This document shows positions 18,026 to 26,413 of a stretch of DNA of 64,000 nucleotides, piece by piece (position 1 is the first letter of the stretch; each line of letters starts with the position of its first letter). The stretch comes from JACVRX01 sp963819885 (GTDB taxonomy: Bacteria; Actinomycetota; Actinomycetes; Jiangellales; Jiangellaceae). The notes under the pieces are model-generated. The model did no database searches and was not told where the DNA came from. It worked only from the letters and a program-made list of their open reading frames with translations. The position numbers and the translations under genes are program-made. The stretch lies in assembly GCA_963819885.1 (NCBI GenBank), contig CAWFXV010000022.1, positions 1-64,000 on the forward strand, read 5' to 3'.

Positions 18026-19918
18026 ATGAGCGCAGCAACCTCGCAGTCCCACGAACAGAGCGCGGCGGCGCCCTCGCCGTTTCCGCCGATCGCCGACTAT
18101 GCGTTCCTGTCCAATTGCCACACGGGCGCGCTGGTCGCTTTGGATGGTGCGGTCGACTGGCTGTGTGTGCCGAGTTTTGACTCGCCGAGTGTGTTCGGCA
18201 CGCTGCTTGACCGCGGGGCGGGCTACTTCCGGCTCGGACCGTTCGGGATCAACCATCCCAGTGCCCGGGCGTACGAGCCGGGCACGAACCTCCTTGAGAC
18301 GACGTGGAAGACGCCGACCGGCTGGGCCGTGGTGCGCGACGCGCTGACCATGGGGCCCCGGGAGCACGACGACGAGGTCACCCCACACACGCGGCCGCCG
18401 GCCGACGACGATTGCGACCACCTGCTCGTGCGCACCGTCCGTTGCATCGAGGGCACGATGGAGATCGAGCTGGTCTGCGAGCCGATGTTCGACTATGGCC
18501 GCGCACCGGCCGAATGGTCGCTGGTCGACGGCAGCCGTCACGTGGCCGACGCCACTGGCGAAGGTCACACGATCCGGCTTCAGACCGACATGGCGCTGGG
18601 TATCGAGGGCAACCGGGTCCGAGCCAGGACCGTCCTCGAGCCGGGCGAGCAGCGGTTCTGCTCGCTGTCGTGGGCGGCCGGTCTCGCCTCGGTCGGCGAC
18701 ATGGAGGAGGCCACGCGTCGGCTGGAAGCCACGACGCGGTACTGGCGGGCCTGGCTCGGGACGGCCCGCATCCCGGACCACCGGTGGCGCGATCCGATCC
18801 AGCGGGCGGCGCTGGCGGTCAAGGGCCTCACCTACATGCCGACCGGGGCGACTGTGGCGGCGCTGACGACGTCGCTGCCCGAGACACCGGGCGGGGAGCG
18901 CAACTGGGACTACCGCTACACGTGGATGCGCGACACCACATTCACACTTCAGGCTCTGCACGCGCTCAACTTGGACTGGGAGGCCGACGAGTTCATGCAG
19001 TTCGTCGCCGATCTCGAACCGAACGAGGACGGCGGCCTGCAGATCATGTACGGCATCGACGGCCGGCGCGATCTCACCGAGTCGACCCGTGACGAGCTGT
19101 CCGGCTACGCCGGCGCCCGCCCAGTGCGCATCGGCAACGGCGCCTTCAACCAACGGCAGAACGACGTGTTCGGGGCGGTCCTCGACTCGATCCTGCTGCA
19201 CACAAGGCGCAGCCAGCGGCTGCCACGGCGGTTGTGGCCGATTGTCGAGGCGCAGGCCGAGTGCGCGACCGCGGTGTGGCGGGAGCCGGACCAGGGCATC
19301 TGGGAAGCCCGCGGCAAGCCGCAACACTATGTGTCGTCCAAGCTCATGACCTGGGTGGCACTCGACCGGGCAGCGAAGTTGGCGCACATTCGTGGCGACA
19401 CCGCGAAGGCCGCGACCTGGCAAGAAACTGCCGACGAGATCAAGGCCGACATCCTTGATCACGGCCTCACGGACGCGGGCGTGCTGCGTCAGCACTACGA
19501 CACCGACTCGCTCGACGCCTCCACGCTATTGGCCGCGATCTTCGGCTTTCTCCCTCACGACGACGACCGGCTGCGCGCGTCGGTCCGGGCCATCGCCGAC
19601 AACCTGACGGAAAACGGGTTCGTGCTGCGCTACCGCACCGACGAGACCGATGACGGGCTGTCCGGCAAGGAAGGCACGTTCCTCATCTGCTCGTTCTGGC
19701 TCGTCTCGGCGTTGGCCATCATCGGCGAGGATCAGCAGGCCCGCGACCTGATGGAGCGCCTCCTGCGGGTCACCTCGCCCCTCGGCCTGTACGCAGAGGA
19801 GTTCGACGTCGATACCGGCCGGCACCTCGGAAACTTCCCGCAGGCGTTCTCCCACCTCGCGCTGCTCGAGGCGGCCGGTCGCATCATCGTTGCTGAACGG
19901 TTAGGGGAGTTCGGATGA
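18026..19918 (+). CDS. glycoside hydrolase family 15 protein (trehalase/glucoamylase-like)
   Basis: A protein of 630 residues with the two-domain layout of bacterial GH15 enzymes. An N-terminal beta-sandwich opens with FPPIADYAFLSNCHTGALVA and continues DWLCVPSFDSPSVFG. An (alpha/alpha)6 barrel carries ERNWDYRYTWMRDTTFTLQA, KPQHYVSSKLMTWVALDRAA and GKEGTFLICSFWLV; the Glu in EGTF is the likely catalytic base. Actinobacterial members include trehalases, so trehalose or another alpha-glucoside is a plausible substrate. No signal peptide is visible, so it should be cytoplasmic. The ATG at 18026 has only a weak ribosome site. Confidence 0.88.
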   Translation: MSAATSQSHEQSAAAPSPFPPIADYAFLSNCHTGALVALDGAVDWLCVPSFDSPSVFGTLLDRGAGYFRLGPFGINHPSARAYEPGTNLLETTWKTPTGWAVVRDALTMGPREHDDEVTPHTRPPADDDCDHLLVRTVRCIEGTMEIELVCEPMFDYGRAPAEWSLVDGSRHVADATGEGHTIRLQTDMALGIEGNRVRARTVLEPGEQRFCSLSWAAGLASVGDMEEATRRLEATTRYWRAWLGTARIPDHRWRDPIQRAALAVKGLTYMPTGATVAALTTSLPETPGGERNWDYRYTWMRDTTFTLQALHALNLDWEADEFMQFVADLEPNEDGGLQIMYGIDGRRDLTESTRDELSGYAGARPVRIGNGAFNQRQNDVFGAVLDSILLHTRRSQRLPRRLWPIVEAQAECATAVWREPDQGIWEARGKPQHYVSSKLMTWVALDRAAKLAHIRGDTAKAATWQETADEIKADILDHGLTDAGVLRQHYDTDSLDASTLLAAIFGFLPHDDDRLRASVRAIADNLTENGFVLRYRTDETDDGLSGKEGTFLICSFWLVSALAIIGEDQQARDLMERLLRVTSPLGLYAEEFDVDTGRHLGNFPQAFSHLALLEAAGRIIVAERLGEFG

Positions 19919-20941
19919 GGCTCCGAGGTTCTGGACACCGCTGAGAAGACCGAACGATCCGTGCACCGCGATGGCGTCGAGCGCCGAGATCGGGGCGTCG
20001 ATCTGACTGGCCTGGATCAAGGCATCACGTCGGGCAGCTGTTCGAGGAGATCTGTCCCAGTTTGCCCAGTTGGAGAAACGTCCGAGCAGCTCCACCTTCT
20101 TGTTCGACCGCAGCTCTGGTCTGTGATCCAGCCGGTGCGTGCCATAGCTTTCAGCCAGCCGCGAGGGGCTAGTTCTTCGCCTCATCGATCACGACCAGCA
20201 GCAGCACGACGGCGACGACCACGAACTGCGATCGATGTGAGCCGCACCAGGGCGATGGCAGCCGCAGCGGCAGTGCCAGCAGCAGGTCACCGTCGAAGAT
20301 CAGCCGGCTGACGAACGGCGCGATGCCGTTGTAGATCCCGAGCAGGAAGTCGGTGCCAGAGGCGTCATGAGTGGCGACGCTGTCCAGTGCTCGTTTGCCA
20401 GCCTCCTCTGCCGCGTCCGCAGCTCGCGCAGGCTCGGGCTCGACCGGAAAGCGCTGATCCCTCGCGTCGTCGATCACGGCGAGCAGCGCTAGTGTCGCCA
20501 GGACGATGGCGAGGCGCAGGGTCTTGCGGGCTGAGCACGACCCAGACGGGGTGCCGAACATCAGCACCGCTGTCCCGTCATTACCGGGCCGCTCGGCACT
20601 CCTGTCAACCAGGACGGCAAGCCAATAACCAGGTCAGTTGAACCGCGCGGCGTTGGCGACCGGGACCAGCCGCGCTTCGGCCGGCCAGCCAGCTTCGCCA
20701 GTGAGCAATCGCCCCACGGAAGTAAGCGCGAGGCTGCGGCACCTCGGACAGGGGGTCTCGGTCACCGAGGCTACAGGCGGCGAAGGACCGCACTAGCTCG
20801 GGACCGCCTCGGTGTCGGGCAGGTCACCTTCGATCATGGAGGAATCCTCACACGTCCCGCCGGCAGTGGCTGTAGCCGGATGCTCGGCCGCTCTCTGAGG
20901 TCGGGGCGCAAGCGCTGCCATCGGCACGACTGGAAGCTGTC
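19919..20941. other. 1-kb stretch of low coding character
   Basis: Between the GH15 gene and the integrase remnant I find no recognisable protein in any frame. A minus-strand frame at 20169-20567 is listed separately as a weak candidate, and a second minus frame at 19901-20185 has no family features. A strong-looking start (MIEGDLPDTEAVPS, minus strand near 20836) stops after 14 codons. With the adjacent integrase relic this looks like a degraded insertion zone. Confidence 0.4.
20169..20567 (-). CDS. possible hypothetical membrane protein
   Basis: A frame of at most 132 residues with a hydrophobic segment near each end: RLAIVLATLALLAVIDDARD and QFVVVAVVLLLVVIDEAKN. The two ends resemble each other (hydrophobic run followed by VID-[DE]-A-[RK]), hinting at a duplicated hairpin. 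The middle is alanine-rich and charged. No ribosome site decides the start, and no family is recognised. It may be debris. Confidence 0.25.
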   Translation of the reverse strand: MLMFGTPSGSCSARKTLRLAIVLATLALLAVIDDARDQRFPVEPEPARAADAAEEAGKRALDSVATHDASGTDFLLGIYNGIAPFVSRLIFDGDLLLALPLRLPSPWCGSHRSQFVVVAVVLLLVVIDEAKN

Positions 20942-21300
20942 TCAGGTGCCGGAGGCCTTGTAGGCGGCGAGGATGTGGTTGGGATGGCGGTCGAGGTTCT
21001 TCGCGGCTCGGTCGGAGCGCATGGTGGTTCGCGGGTCGGCATGGTGGGCAGCGATCGACACGTCCCGGAGGTCGACCCCGGCGTCGAGCATCGTGGTGAC
21101 GAAGGTGTGCCTCAGCATGGGCGGTTGCATGCGCGGCGGCTCTACGCCCGCATGTTCGGCGAGGCGCCGCAGCCGCCGGATGGCGCAGTGCCTGTCCATC
21201 CGGGATCCGCAAGCCACTCCGCCGCGGGGCAGAGACGATCGGCTGGACGGCCGAGGAGGCCCCAAGTGCTTCGCGTCTGGGCCGACGACTAGCGCTTTGA
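20942..21300 (-). pseudogene. C-terminal remnant of a tyrosine recombinase, catalytic Tyr replaced by Ser
   Basis: The frame ends at 20942 with a recombinase C terminus. LRHTFVTTMLDAGVDLRDVS gives the HxxR-type region, AAHHADPRTTM the second His region, and the end reads KNLDRHPNHILAAYKASG. In intact relatives the sequence after TTM reads RYDRA, with the nucleophilic Tyr; here it is RSDRA, so the catalytic residue is lost (TAC to TCC). The N-terminal half is missing. This is a different relic from the one at 2072-2701: the order of the halves cannot be explained by one insertion into a minus-strand gene. Dead enzyme. Confidence 0.75.
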
Positions 21301-21475
21301 AACCGACGGTCGCGTGTCGCAAGATCGCCGAACTTGAGAAGAACTCGGCGAGTGGGCACGGTTGGGGGGAAGCCGGGCGCCAGCCCACAGGTATGTCGAG
21401 CGGCGAACGTCCGCTCCGACGTCTCATTCGAGCGGTGCCCATACCGGGCGCCGAGGATAACAAGGAGTGAGCACC

Positions 21476-21871
21476 ATGAAGTTCATGCTGGGGACCTACG
21501 GTGGCGCCGACGCGGACTTCGGCATCAGCGGATGGTCGAACGACGAGATCACCACGATGGTCGAGTTCATGCAGAAGATCAACGAGGAACTGGTCGAGTC
21601 CGGCGAGTTGGTCGACGCGCAGGGTCTGACCGACGCGTCGCATGCCAAGGTGGTCCAGATCAAGGACGGTGTGCCGGTGACCACCGATGGGCCGTACGCG
21701 GAGACCAAGGAAGTTCTCGCCGGCTACTGGGTCGTCGACTGCGAGAGCAACGACCGAGCACTGGCCATCGCGGCGCGGATTGCAACAGTTCCCATGCCGT
21801 CCCACCACCTTCCGCCGGTTCGGATCGAGGTTCGGCCGATTGGTGAAGAGCCACCGGCCGCGGAGGGCTAG
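21476..21871 (+). CDS. YciI-like DGPF-domain protein, partner of ECF sigma factor
   Basis: A protein of 131 residues starting MKFMLGTYGG. The ATG at 21476 lies 8 bases after AAGGAG. It contains the DGPF-type motif as TTDGPYAETKEVLAGYWVVD and the conserved ending PSHHLPPVRIEVRPI, a YCII-related alpha/beta fold. In actinobacteria these DGPF proteins are encoded next to ECF42-type sigma factors and are presumed targets or partners. Here the sigma gene starts 7 bases after its stop codon. The biochemical role is unknown. Confidence 0.85.
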   Translation: MKFMLGTYGGADADFGISGWSNDEITTMVEFMQKINEELVESGELVDAQGLTDASHAKVVQIKDGVPVTTDGPYAETKEVLAGYWVVDCESNDRALAIAARIATVPMPSHHLPPVRIEVRPIGEEPPAAEG

Positions 21872-21877
21872 ATCTCG

Positions 21878-23170
21878 GTGCCCGACAACACCAGGGCCGA
21901 GGACCTGCTGCGCCCACTTGCGCCGCAGGTCCTCGGCGCGGTGGTCCGCCGGTACGGCAATTTCGACGCGGCGGAGGAGGCCGTCCAGGAGGCGCTGCTC
22001 GCGGCTGCCCTGCAGTGGCCGACAGAAGGACGACCGGACAACCCACGTGGGTGGCTGATCCGGGTGGCGGAGCGGCGACTGACCGACATCTTGCGTAGCG
22101 AGCAGGCCCGCCGGAAGCGCGAGGATGCCGTTGCCGCACAGGTGCTCCCGGAGGAGTTCCTCGCACCGCCGGCGGACGCCCGGCCGACCTCGGATCAGGA
22201 CGACACCTTGGTCCTGTTGTTCATGTGCTGCCATCCAGCGCTGTCTCCGGCGTCTCAGATCGCGCTGACTCTTCGCGCGGTGGGCGGCCTCACCACGGCG
22301 GAGATCGCTCGCGCGTTTCTGGTGCCCGAGGCGACCATGGCGCAGCGCATCAGCCGAGGCAAACAGAAGATCAAGGCCTCGGGCATCCCTTTCCGAATAC
22401 CCCCCGGAGGGCACTTCTCCACCCGCCTCGGGGCAGTACTCCACGTGTTGTACCTGATCTTCAACGAGGGATACACGGCTACCTCGGGTTGGTCGCTGCA
22501 GCGAACCGACTTGTCCCAGGAGGCGATCCGGCTGGCCCGCGCGGTCCACGACCTCCTCCCCAAGGAGCCGGAGGTCACCGGACTGCTGGCGCTGATGCTG
22601 CTGACCGACGCTCGGCGGGCCGCGCGGAACCGTCCTGACGGCGGCCTCGTTCCCCTGGCCGAGCAAGATCGCTCGAAATGGGACCGGGCGCAGGTTTCCG
22701 AAGGAGTTCATCTCGTCGAGAGTGCGCTGGCCCATGGAGCGCCTGGGCCGTACCAGTTGCAGGCGGCCATCGCCGCCGTACACGACCAGGGGGAGCGGTA
22801 CGAAGACACCGACTGGCCGCAGATCCTGCGCTACTACGAGCTGCTCGAAACCGTCTCGGACAACCCGGTCGTGACGCTGAACCATGCTGTCGCGGTTGCG
22901 ATGGTGCAGGGGCCGCAGGCAGGGCTGGAGCTAGTCGCTGCCCTTGACGCCGACGGACGGCTCGCCGGCCAGCACCGACTCGACGCCGTCCGGGCTCATC
23001 TGCTGGAAATGGCCGGTGACGCCGAGGCCGCAGCCGACGCCTACCGGGCGGCGGCTCGGCTCACCACCAGCGTCCCCGAACGCCGCTACCTCGAGGCCAA
23101 GGCCGCCCAGGTCACCACGCCGGGTGAAGGCCGACCGGCGACTTCCGCCGCATTAGGACGGTGCGGTTGA
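21878..23170 (+). CDS. ECF42-type RNA polymerase sigma factor with C-terminal TPR-like domain
   Basis: A protein of 430 residues, over twice the size of a plain ECF sigma factor. Residues 1-190 hold sigma region 2 (FDAAEEAVQEALLAAALQWP and GWLIRVAERRLTDILRSEQA) and region 4 (LTLRAVGGLTTAEIARAFLV and QRISRGKQKIKASGI). From about 190 a long helical extension (DUF6596/TPR-like) begins HVLYLIFNEGYTATSGW. Known for ECF42: no anti-sigma factor, and the extension is needed for activity. The GTG start at 21878 follows GGAGGGC. It forms an operon with the DGPF protein gene; a complex or regulon with it is inferred. Confidence 0.88.
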   Translation: MPDNTRAEDLLRPLAPQVLGAVVRRYGNFDAAEEAVQEALLAAALQWPTEGRPDNPRGWLIRVAERRLTDILRSEQARRKREDAVAAQVLPEEFLAPPADARPTSDQDDTLVLLFMCCHPALSPASQIALTLRAVGGLTTAEIARAFLVPEATMAQRISRGKQKIKASGIPFRIPPGGHFSTRLGAVLHVLYLIFNEGYTATSGWSLQRTDLSQEAIRLARAVHDLLPKEPEVTGLLALMLLTDARRAARNRPDGGLVPLAEQDRSKWDRAQVSEGVHLVESALAHGAPGPYQLQAAIAAVHDQGERYEDTDWPQILRYYELLETVSDNPVVTLNHAVAVAMVQGPQAGLELVAALDADGRLAGQHRLDAVRAHLLEMAGDAEAAADAYRAAARLTTSVPERRYLEAKAAQVTTPGEGRPATSAALGRCG

Positions 23171-23295
23171 CGACATTCGTGGGCGATGGGGCCGCGTGGA
23201 GGCATCGCCCGAGGGCGGAGCGAATGTCGGAGACTTCGCTGAGTTCGATCGAGTCCTTGGCGTGGATGGCCTGTGGATCAGTGGCTGGGTTGTCG

Positions 23296-23311
23296 TCGAA
23301 CATCTGTACGA
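23296..23311 (+). promoter_or_regulatory. LexA (SOS)-box-like site over a leaderless -10
   Basis: TCGAACATCTGTACGA differs by one base from the actinobacterial SOS palindrome TCGAAC-N4-GTTCGA. Its right arm overlaps TACGAT (23307-23312), a TANNNT -10 element, so LexA bound here would shut the promoter. DUF222/HNH (13E12-type) genes of mycobacteria are known members of the LexA regulon, and such a gene follows. Seen: the sequence and its position. Inferred: SOS control. Confidence 0.6.
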
Positions 23312-23345
23312 TAGGGGCATGTAAGAGGATCTGTAAGGAGCCGAG

Positions 23346-24890
23346 TTGGCGGCGGCGTTGGCCGGCGTGACGTCGCGTCGTTGGACGCCGACGCCGCGCT
23401 GGGCTACGCGCTGGCCGCGGCCCGGATGGCCGGCTGGGTCGCGCCGCGGAGAGTGCTGGGCTGGCCCGGCTCAAGCAAACGTACCGGCCTTCGAATAAGT
23501 CGTGGGCGAAGACGTACACCGCCTGGATACCGACCGGCTGGTGATCCACGAGGTGCGCGCGCCTACGGCTGCTCCAGGTGGCGGCTTCGATCAAGATCGG
23601 CTTCGCCGTGTTCGTGAGCGACATTCCGGCCGTGGCGGCGGCTCTGGCCGCCGGGATGATCCGGGTGGAGCACGCCAAACTGCTGGACCGGGAGACCGCG
23701 GTGTTGGCCGGCAATCGTGGGCTGCGCGCCGCGGTGGTGGAGGAATTGCTCGCCGCGCACGCGCAGTGCCTGAAGGCCACGGGTTCGGGGTGGACGTTGC
23801 GGCAGTGGGCCTGGCGCACCGGCCGGGCGGTGTTGGAGGCCGACCCGTCCCGGGCCGAGCAGGCTGCGGCCGATACCGGGCCGAGCGGCGGGTGTGGCAC
23901 GACGCCGACACCGCGCACGCCCACGGCGTGTTCGGGCTGACCGGGCCGGTAGAGGACACCGCCGCCTGCCACGCTGCGGTAGACGCCCTGGCGAGGCGGT
24001 GGCGGGCCGAGGGCCGGGCCGGCAGCCTGGACCAACTGCGTTTCGACGCCGCAGTCGGCCTGCTCACCGGCGCCGAGCAGGCCAGTCCCGGCGGGGGTGT
24101 GGTCGGGCAGGTCACCATCCCGTTGTCCAGTCTGGTCGGAGCGGATGACGCCCTCGGTGAACTGGCCGGGGTCGGGCCGATCCCGGCAGCTTGGCTGGAG
24201 TGCTGGCCCACGCCAGTGTTTGGCGGCGGCTATTGACCGACGCGGTCGACGGGCACCTGGTAGCCAAGAGGTCAAAAGCGAGCGGCCGACTGAGGCGATG
24301 AGCCGATGGCTGCAGCCCGCACCGGCGGTATCTGCTGTCGCAAGGCTGCGCGCACCAGCACGATGAGCAGGCAGACCACGTCAGACCGTGACCAGATGGT
24401 CCGACCAACGTGACCAACCTGACCGCGCTGTGCCCAGGTGATCACAATGCGAAAACCCATGGCGGCTGGACTCACGCCCTCGACCACGAGTCCGGGGCGC
24501 TGACCCAGATCAGCCCGTTAGGCCGGACCTACACCACGAGCCCGAGCCCGCCGCCCGCGCCGACCGGGCGAAGCGGTGATGCGCCCGGACGGAGACGGGT
24601 CCCGATCGAGTTCGGACGACCACGACTTCTTCCCGACCGGTGAGCCGCCGACCGACCCCGCCGAGGACGAGACCGCAGCACCGGATCGGCTGCCGGACGC
24701 GGATCGCTGGCCGACCATGCCGCGACCATTCGGGACTGGGCCCGCATCGCCCGTCAGCGCCGGCGCGCCGCCCAAGCCGCCGAACAGGCCCTCATCCGAC
24801 CGGTGGCACGCCGAACTCGAGACGACCACCGACCACCAGCTGATCGCGGCAATCAACGCCGAATACCTCACCGAAGACGTCGCTGCCTGA
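23346..24890 (+). pseudogene. DUF222/HNH endonuclease (13E12 family), several frameshifts
   Basis: Pieces of one DUF222-HNH protein follow in order but in changing frames. LDADAALGYALAAARMAGWV is at the start. Then come VAASIKIGFAVFV and AALAAGMIRVEHAKLLDRE, then VFGLTGPVEDTAACHAAVDA and GVGPIPAAWLE, then HASVWRRLLTDAVDGHLVA. The end of the HNH region is NLTALCPGDHNAKTHGGWTH with GRTYTT. An acidic C-terminal tail ends at 24890. The central HNH Cys/His cluster before the final block is missing. A TTG at 23346 after AAGGAG is the likely old start. Such genes are multicopy, SOS-linked and probably mobile. The gene is dead. Confidence 0.75.
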
Positions 24891-24986
24891 CGAGTATGAG
24901 AAGGGGCGGGCGGGAAGGGTTCCAGAGCAGAAAGGAGCAGCGATGAGTACACCGACCGGCCGGGCTGGCAGGACGGAAGCTACGAA

Positions 24987-25298
24987 TCAGGCGCCGATGG
25001 CGAGGGCTCCGACGAGGTCCGCAACCCGGAAACTGGCGTTGGAATCGGCGCCACTGAAGGTGAGCAGACCACATTCGAACCCGAGGAACCAAGCGGCGCC
25101 GACGCAAACTAAATTCAGCGGCTCTGACACCTCGATCGGCGGCGGAACGTTCAGTACGGCGGCTGAGGCCCAGCGTCGTGAAAGCAATGAGGCGAACAGC
25201 AGCCGAGTCTGCGCCGCGATGCCTGCCGCAGCGCCGGCGACGACGGCGAACGTCGGTGAAGTGCCGAACCAGAGGATGGTCAGGGTTGCGATCGCCAT
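24987..25298 (-). CDS. possible small membrane protein, truncated or start uncertain
   Basis: The minus-strand frame reads MAIATLTILWFGTSPTFAVV and then AGAAAGIAAQ, a clear hydrophobic hairpin. A polar loop follows, and then LNLVCVGAAWFLGFECGLLT and a hydrophobic end. Reading upstream adds TYLAIFIG, which completes the first helix, so the true start may lie inside the antisense of the MFS gene. No ribosome site or family is recognised. Unlike most antisense frames it has a coherent membrane pattern. It occupies the place where the 5' end of the MFS gene should be. Confidence 0.35.
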   Translation of the reverse strand: MAIATLTILWFGTSPTFAVVAGAAAGIAAQTRLLFASLLSRRWASAAVLNVPPPIEVSEPLNLVCVGAAWFLGFECGLLTFSGADSNASFRVADLVGALAIGA

Positions 25299-25318
25299 TC
25301 CGATGAAGATCGCGAGGT

Positions 25319-26413
25319 ATGTCGGTTCTCCCTCGGGCCTTCACTAACCTGCTCTTCGCGATCCCGGCCGGCCAGCTGGCTGATCGGCTTCCACGCAGGC
25401 GACTTCTGGCGATCATGGTCGCTCTCGACCTCGTCGTGTTGACGGGCCTACTCGTGGTCACGTTGAAAGGCGCTGACCATGTTTGGCCGTTTCTCGTGCT
25501 CGCATTCCTGTTTGGTGTCGGGAGCACGGTCGGCGCCCCTGCTGGCCGAGCCTTGACGCCGTCGCTCGTGCCCCAAGAGCTGCTCGTGCGCGCCCTCGCC
25601 CAACGATCCATTGCCTTTCAGCTCTCGCATGTCGCCGGCCCTGCGGTCGGAGGTCTGCTGTTTGCGCTCCGTGCCGAGCTCGTCTATGTCGTTGCCCTCG
25701 GGCTGACGATGATCTCGCTCGGGTGCATCCTCGCGCTGCACGCGGGACGCGTGGCCGCAACGGAGGGTGGTACCGGCATCCGGGAGGCGCTCGCTGGCGT
25801 GCGGCTCATCCGCAGGACGAAGGTACTGCTGGGTGCGATCTCACTCGACCTCTGCGCAGTCCTGTTCGGCGGTGCGGTCGCGCTCCTTCCGATCTTTGCC
25901 AAGGACGTTCTCGAGGTGGGGCCGACCGGACTCGGCTTCCTCAGGACGGCTCCGGCCGTGGGTGCACTTCTAGCCGCTCTGTGGCTCGCCCGTCAGCCCA
26001 TCCGGCGCCATGCCGGGTCCACGCTGTTCACGGCGGTCGCGGCCTTCGGCGTCAGCATGGTCGTGTTCGGGATGTCAGGAGAGATATGGCTGTCCATGCT
26101 GGCCCTCGGAGTTGGCGGCGCCGCGGACATGGTGAGCGTCGTAATCCGCGCCACGATCCTTCCGCTCGTGACCCCCGACGCGCTGCGAGGACGAGTCAAC
26201 GCCGTAGAGATGGTGTTCATCAGCGCCTCGCACCAGCTGGGCGCGTTCGAATCGGGGGTCGCAGCAGCGCTGATCGGTGCCGTGCCAGCGGTTGTCGTCG
26301 GCGGGATCGCCACCATCGTCGTCGCCGGGCTCTGGTGGCGACTCTTCCCGGCGCTCGGCCGAGTCGACCGGCTCGACGAGCTGCGACCCGTCAGGGTGCT
26401 GCCAGAAACGTGA
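25319..26413 (+). CDS. MFS transporter, N-terminally truncated
   Basis: A protein of 364 residues from the first usable ATG. It begins within the helix 2/loop region: VLPRAFTNLLFAIPAGQLAD then RLPRRRLLAIM (motif A). Ten hydrophobic segments follow, for example FLVLAFLFGVGSTVGAPAGR and GVGGAADMVSVVIRATILP. The pattern is that of MFS_3 (EntS-like) exporters of about 410-420 residues, so roughly the first 45 residues with helix 1 are missing. Upstream DNA encodes nothing similar in any plus frame. A good ribosome site with ATG at 24943 is in another frame. It is probably a 5'-truncated, inactive gene. It converges with the hydrolase gene, overlapping by 23 bases. Confidence 0.7.
   Translation: MSVLPRAFTNLLFAIPAGQLADRLPRRRLLAIMVALDLVVLTGLLVVTLKGADHVWPFLVLAFLFGVGSTVGAPAGRALTPSLVPQELLVRALAQRSIAFQLSHVAGPAVGGLLFALRAELVYVVALGLTMISLGCILALHAGRVAATEGGTGIREALAGVRLIRRTKVLLGAISLDLCAVLFGGAVALLPIFAKDVLEVGPTGLGFLRTAPAVGALLAALWLARQPIRRHAGSTLFTAVAAFGVSMVVFGMSGEIWLSMLALGVGGAADMVSVVIRATILPLVTPDALRGRVNAVEMVFISASHQLGAFESGVAAALIGAVPAVVVGGIATIVVAGLWWRLFPALGRVDRLDELRPVRVLPET

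Noticed and set aside
17763..18180. Small plus-strand frame after GGAGGGATCCAG
   Set aside because: Protein character fades after about 30 codons and the frame runs into GH15; too weak to call.
17993..19495. 500-codon minus-strand frame opposite the GH15 gene
   Set aside because: No family features; the plus strand carries a full GH15 enzyme.
19901..20185. 94-codon minus-strand frame
   Set aside because: No ribosome site, no family and mixed composition; probably debris.
21301..22885. Minus-strand open frame running on from the integrase remnant
   Set aside because: Only the last 100 or so codons resemble a recombinase; the rest is antisense to the DGPF and sigma factor genes.
24943..25347. 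Plus-strand frame with an excellent ribosome site
   Set aside because: The product is polar, low in hydrophobic residues and unlike any family; the site may be a relic of the lost MFS start.
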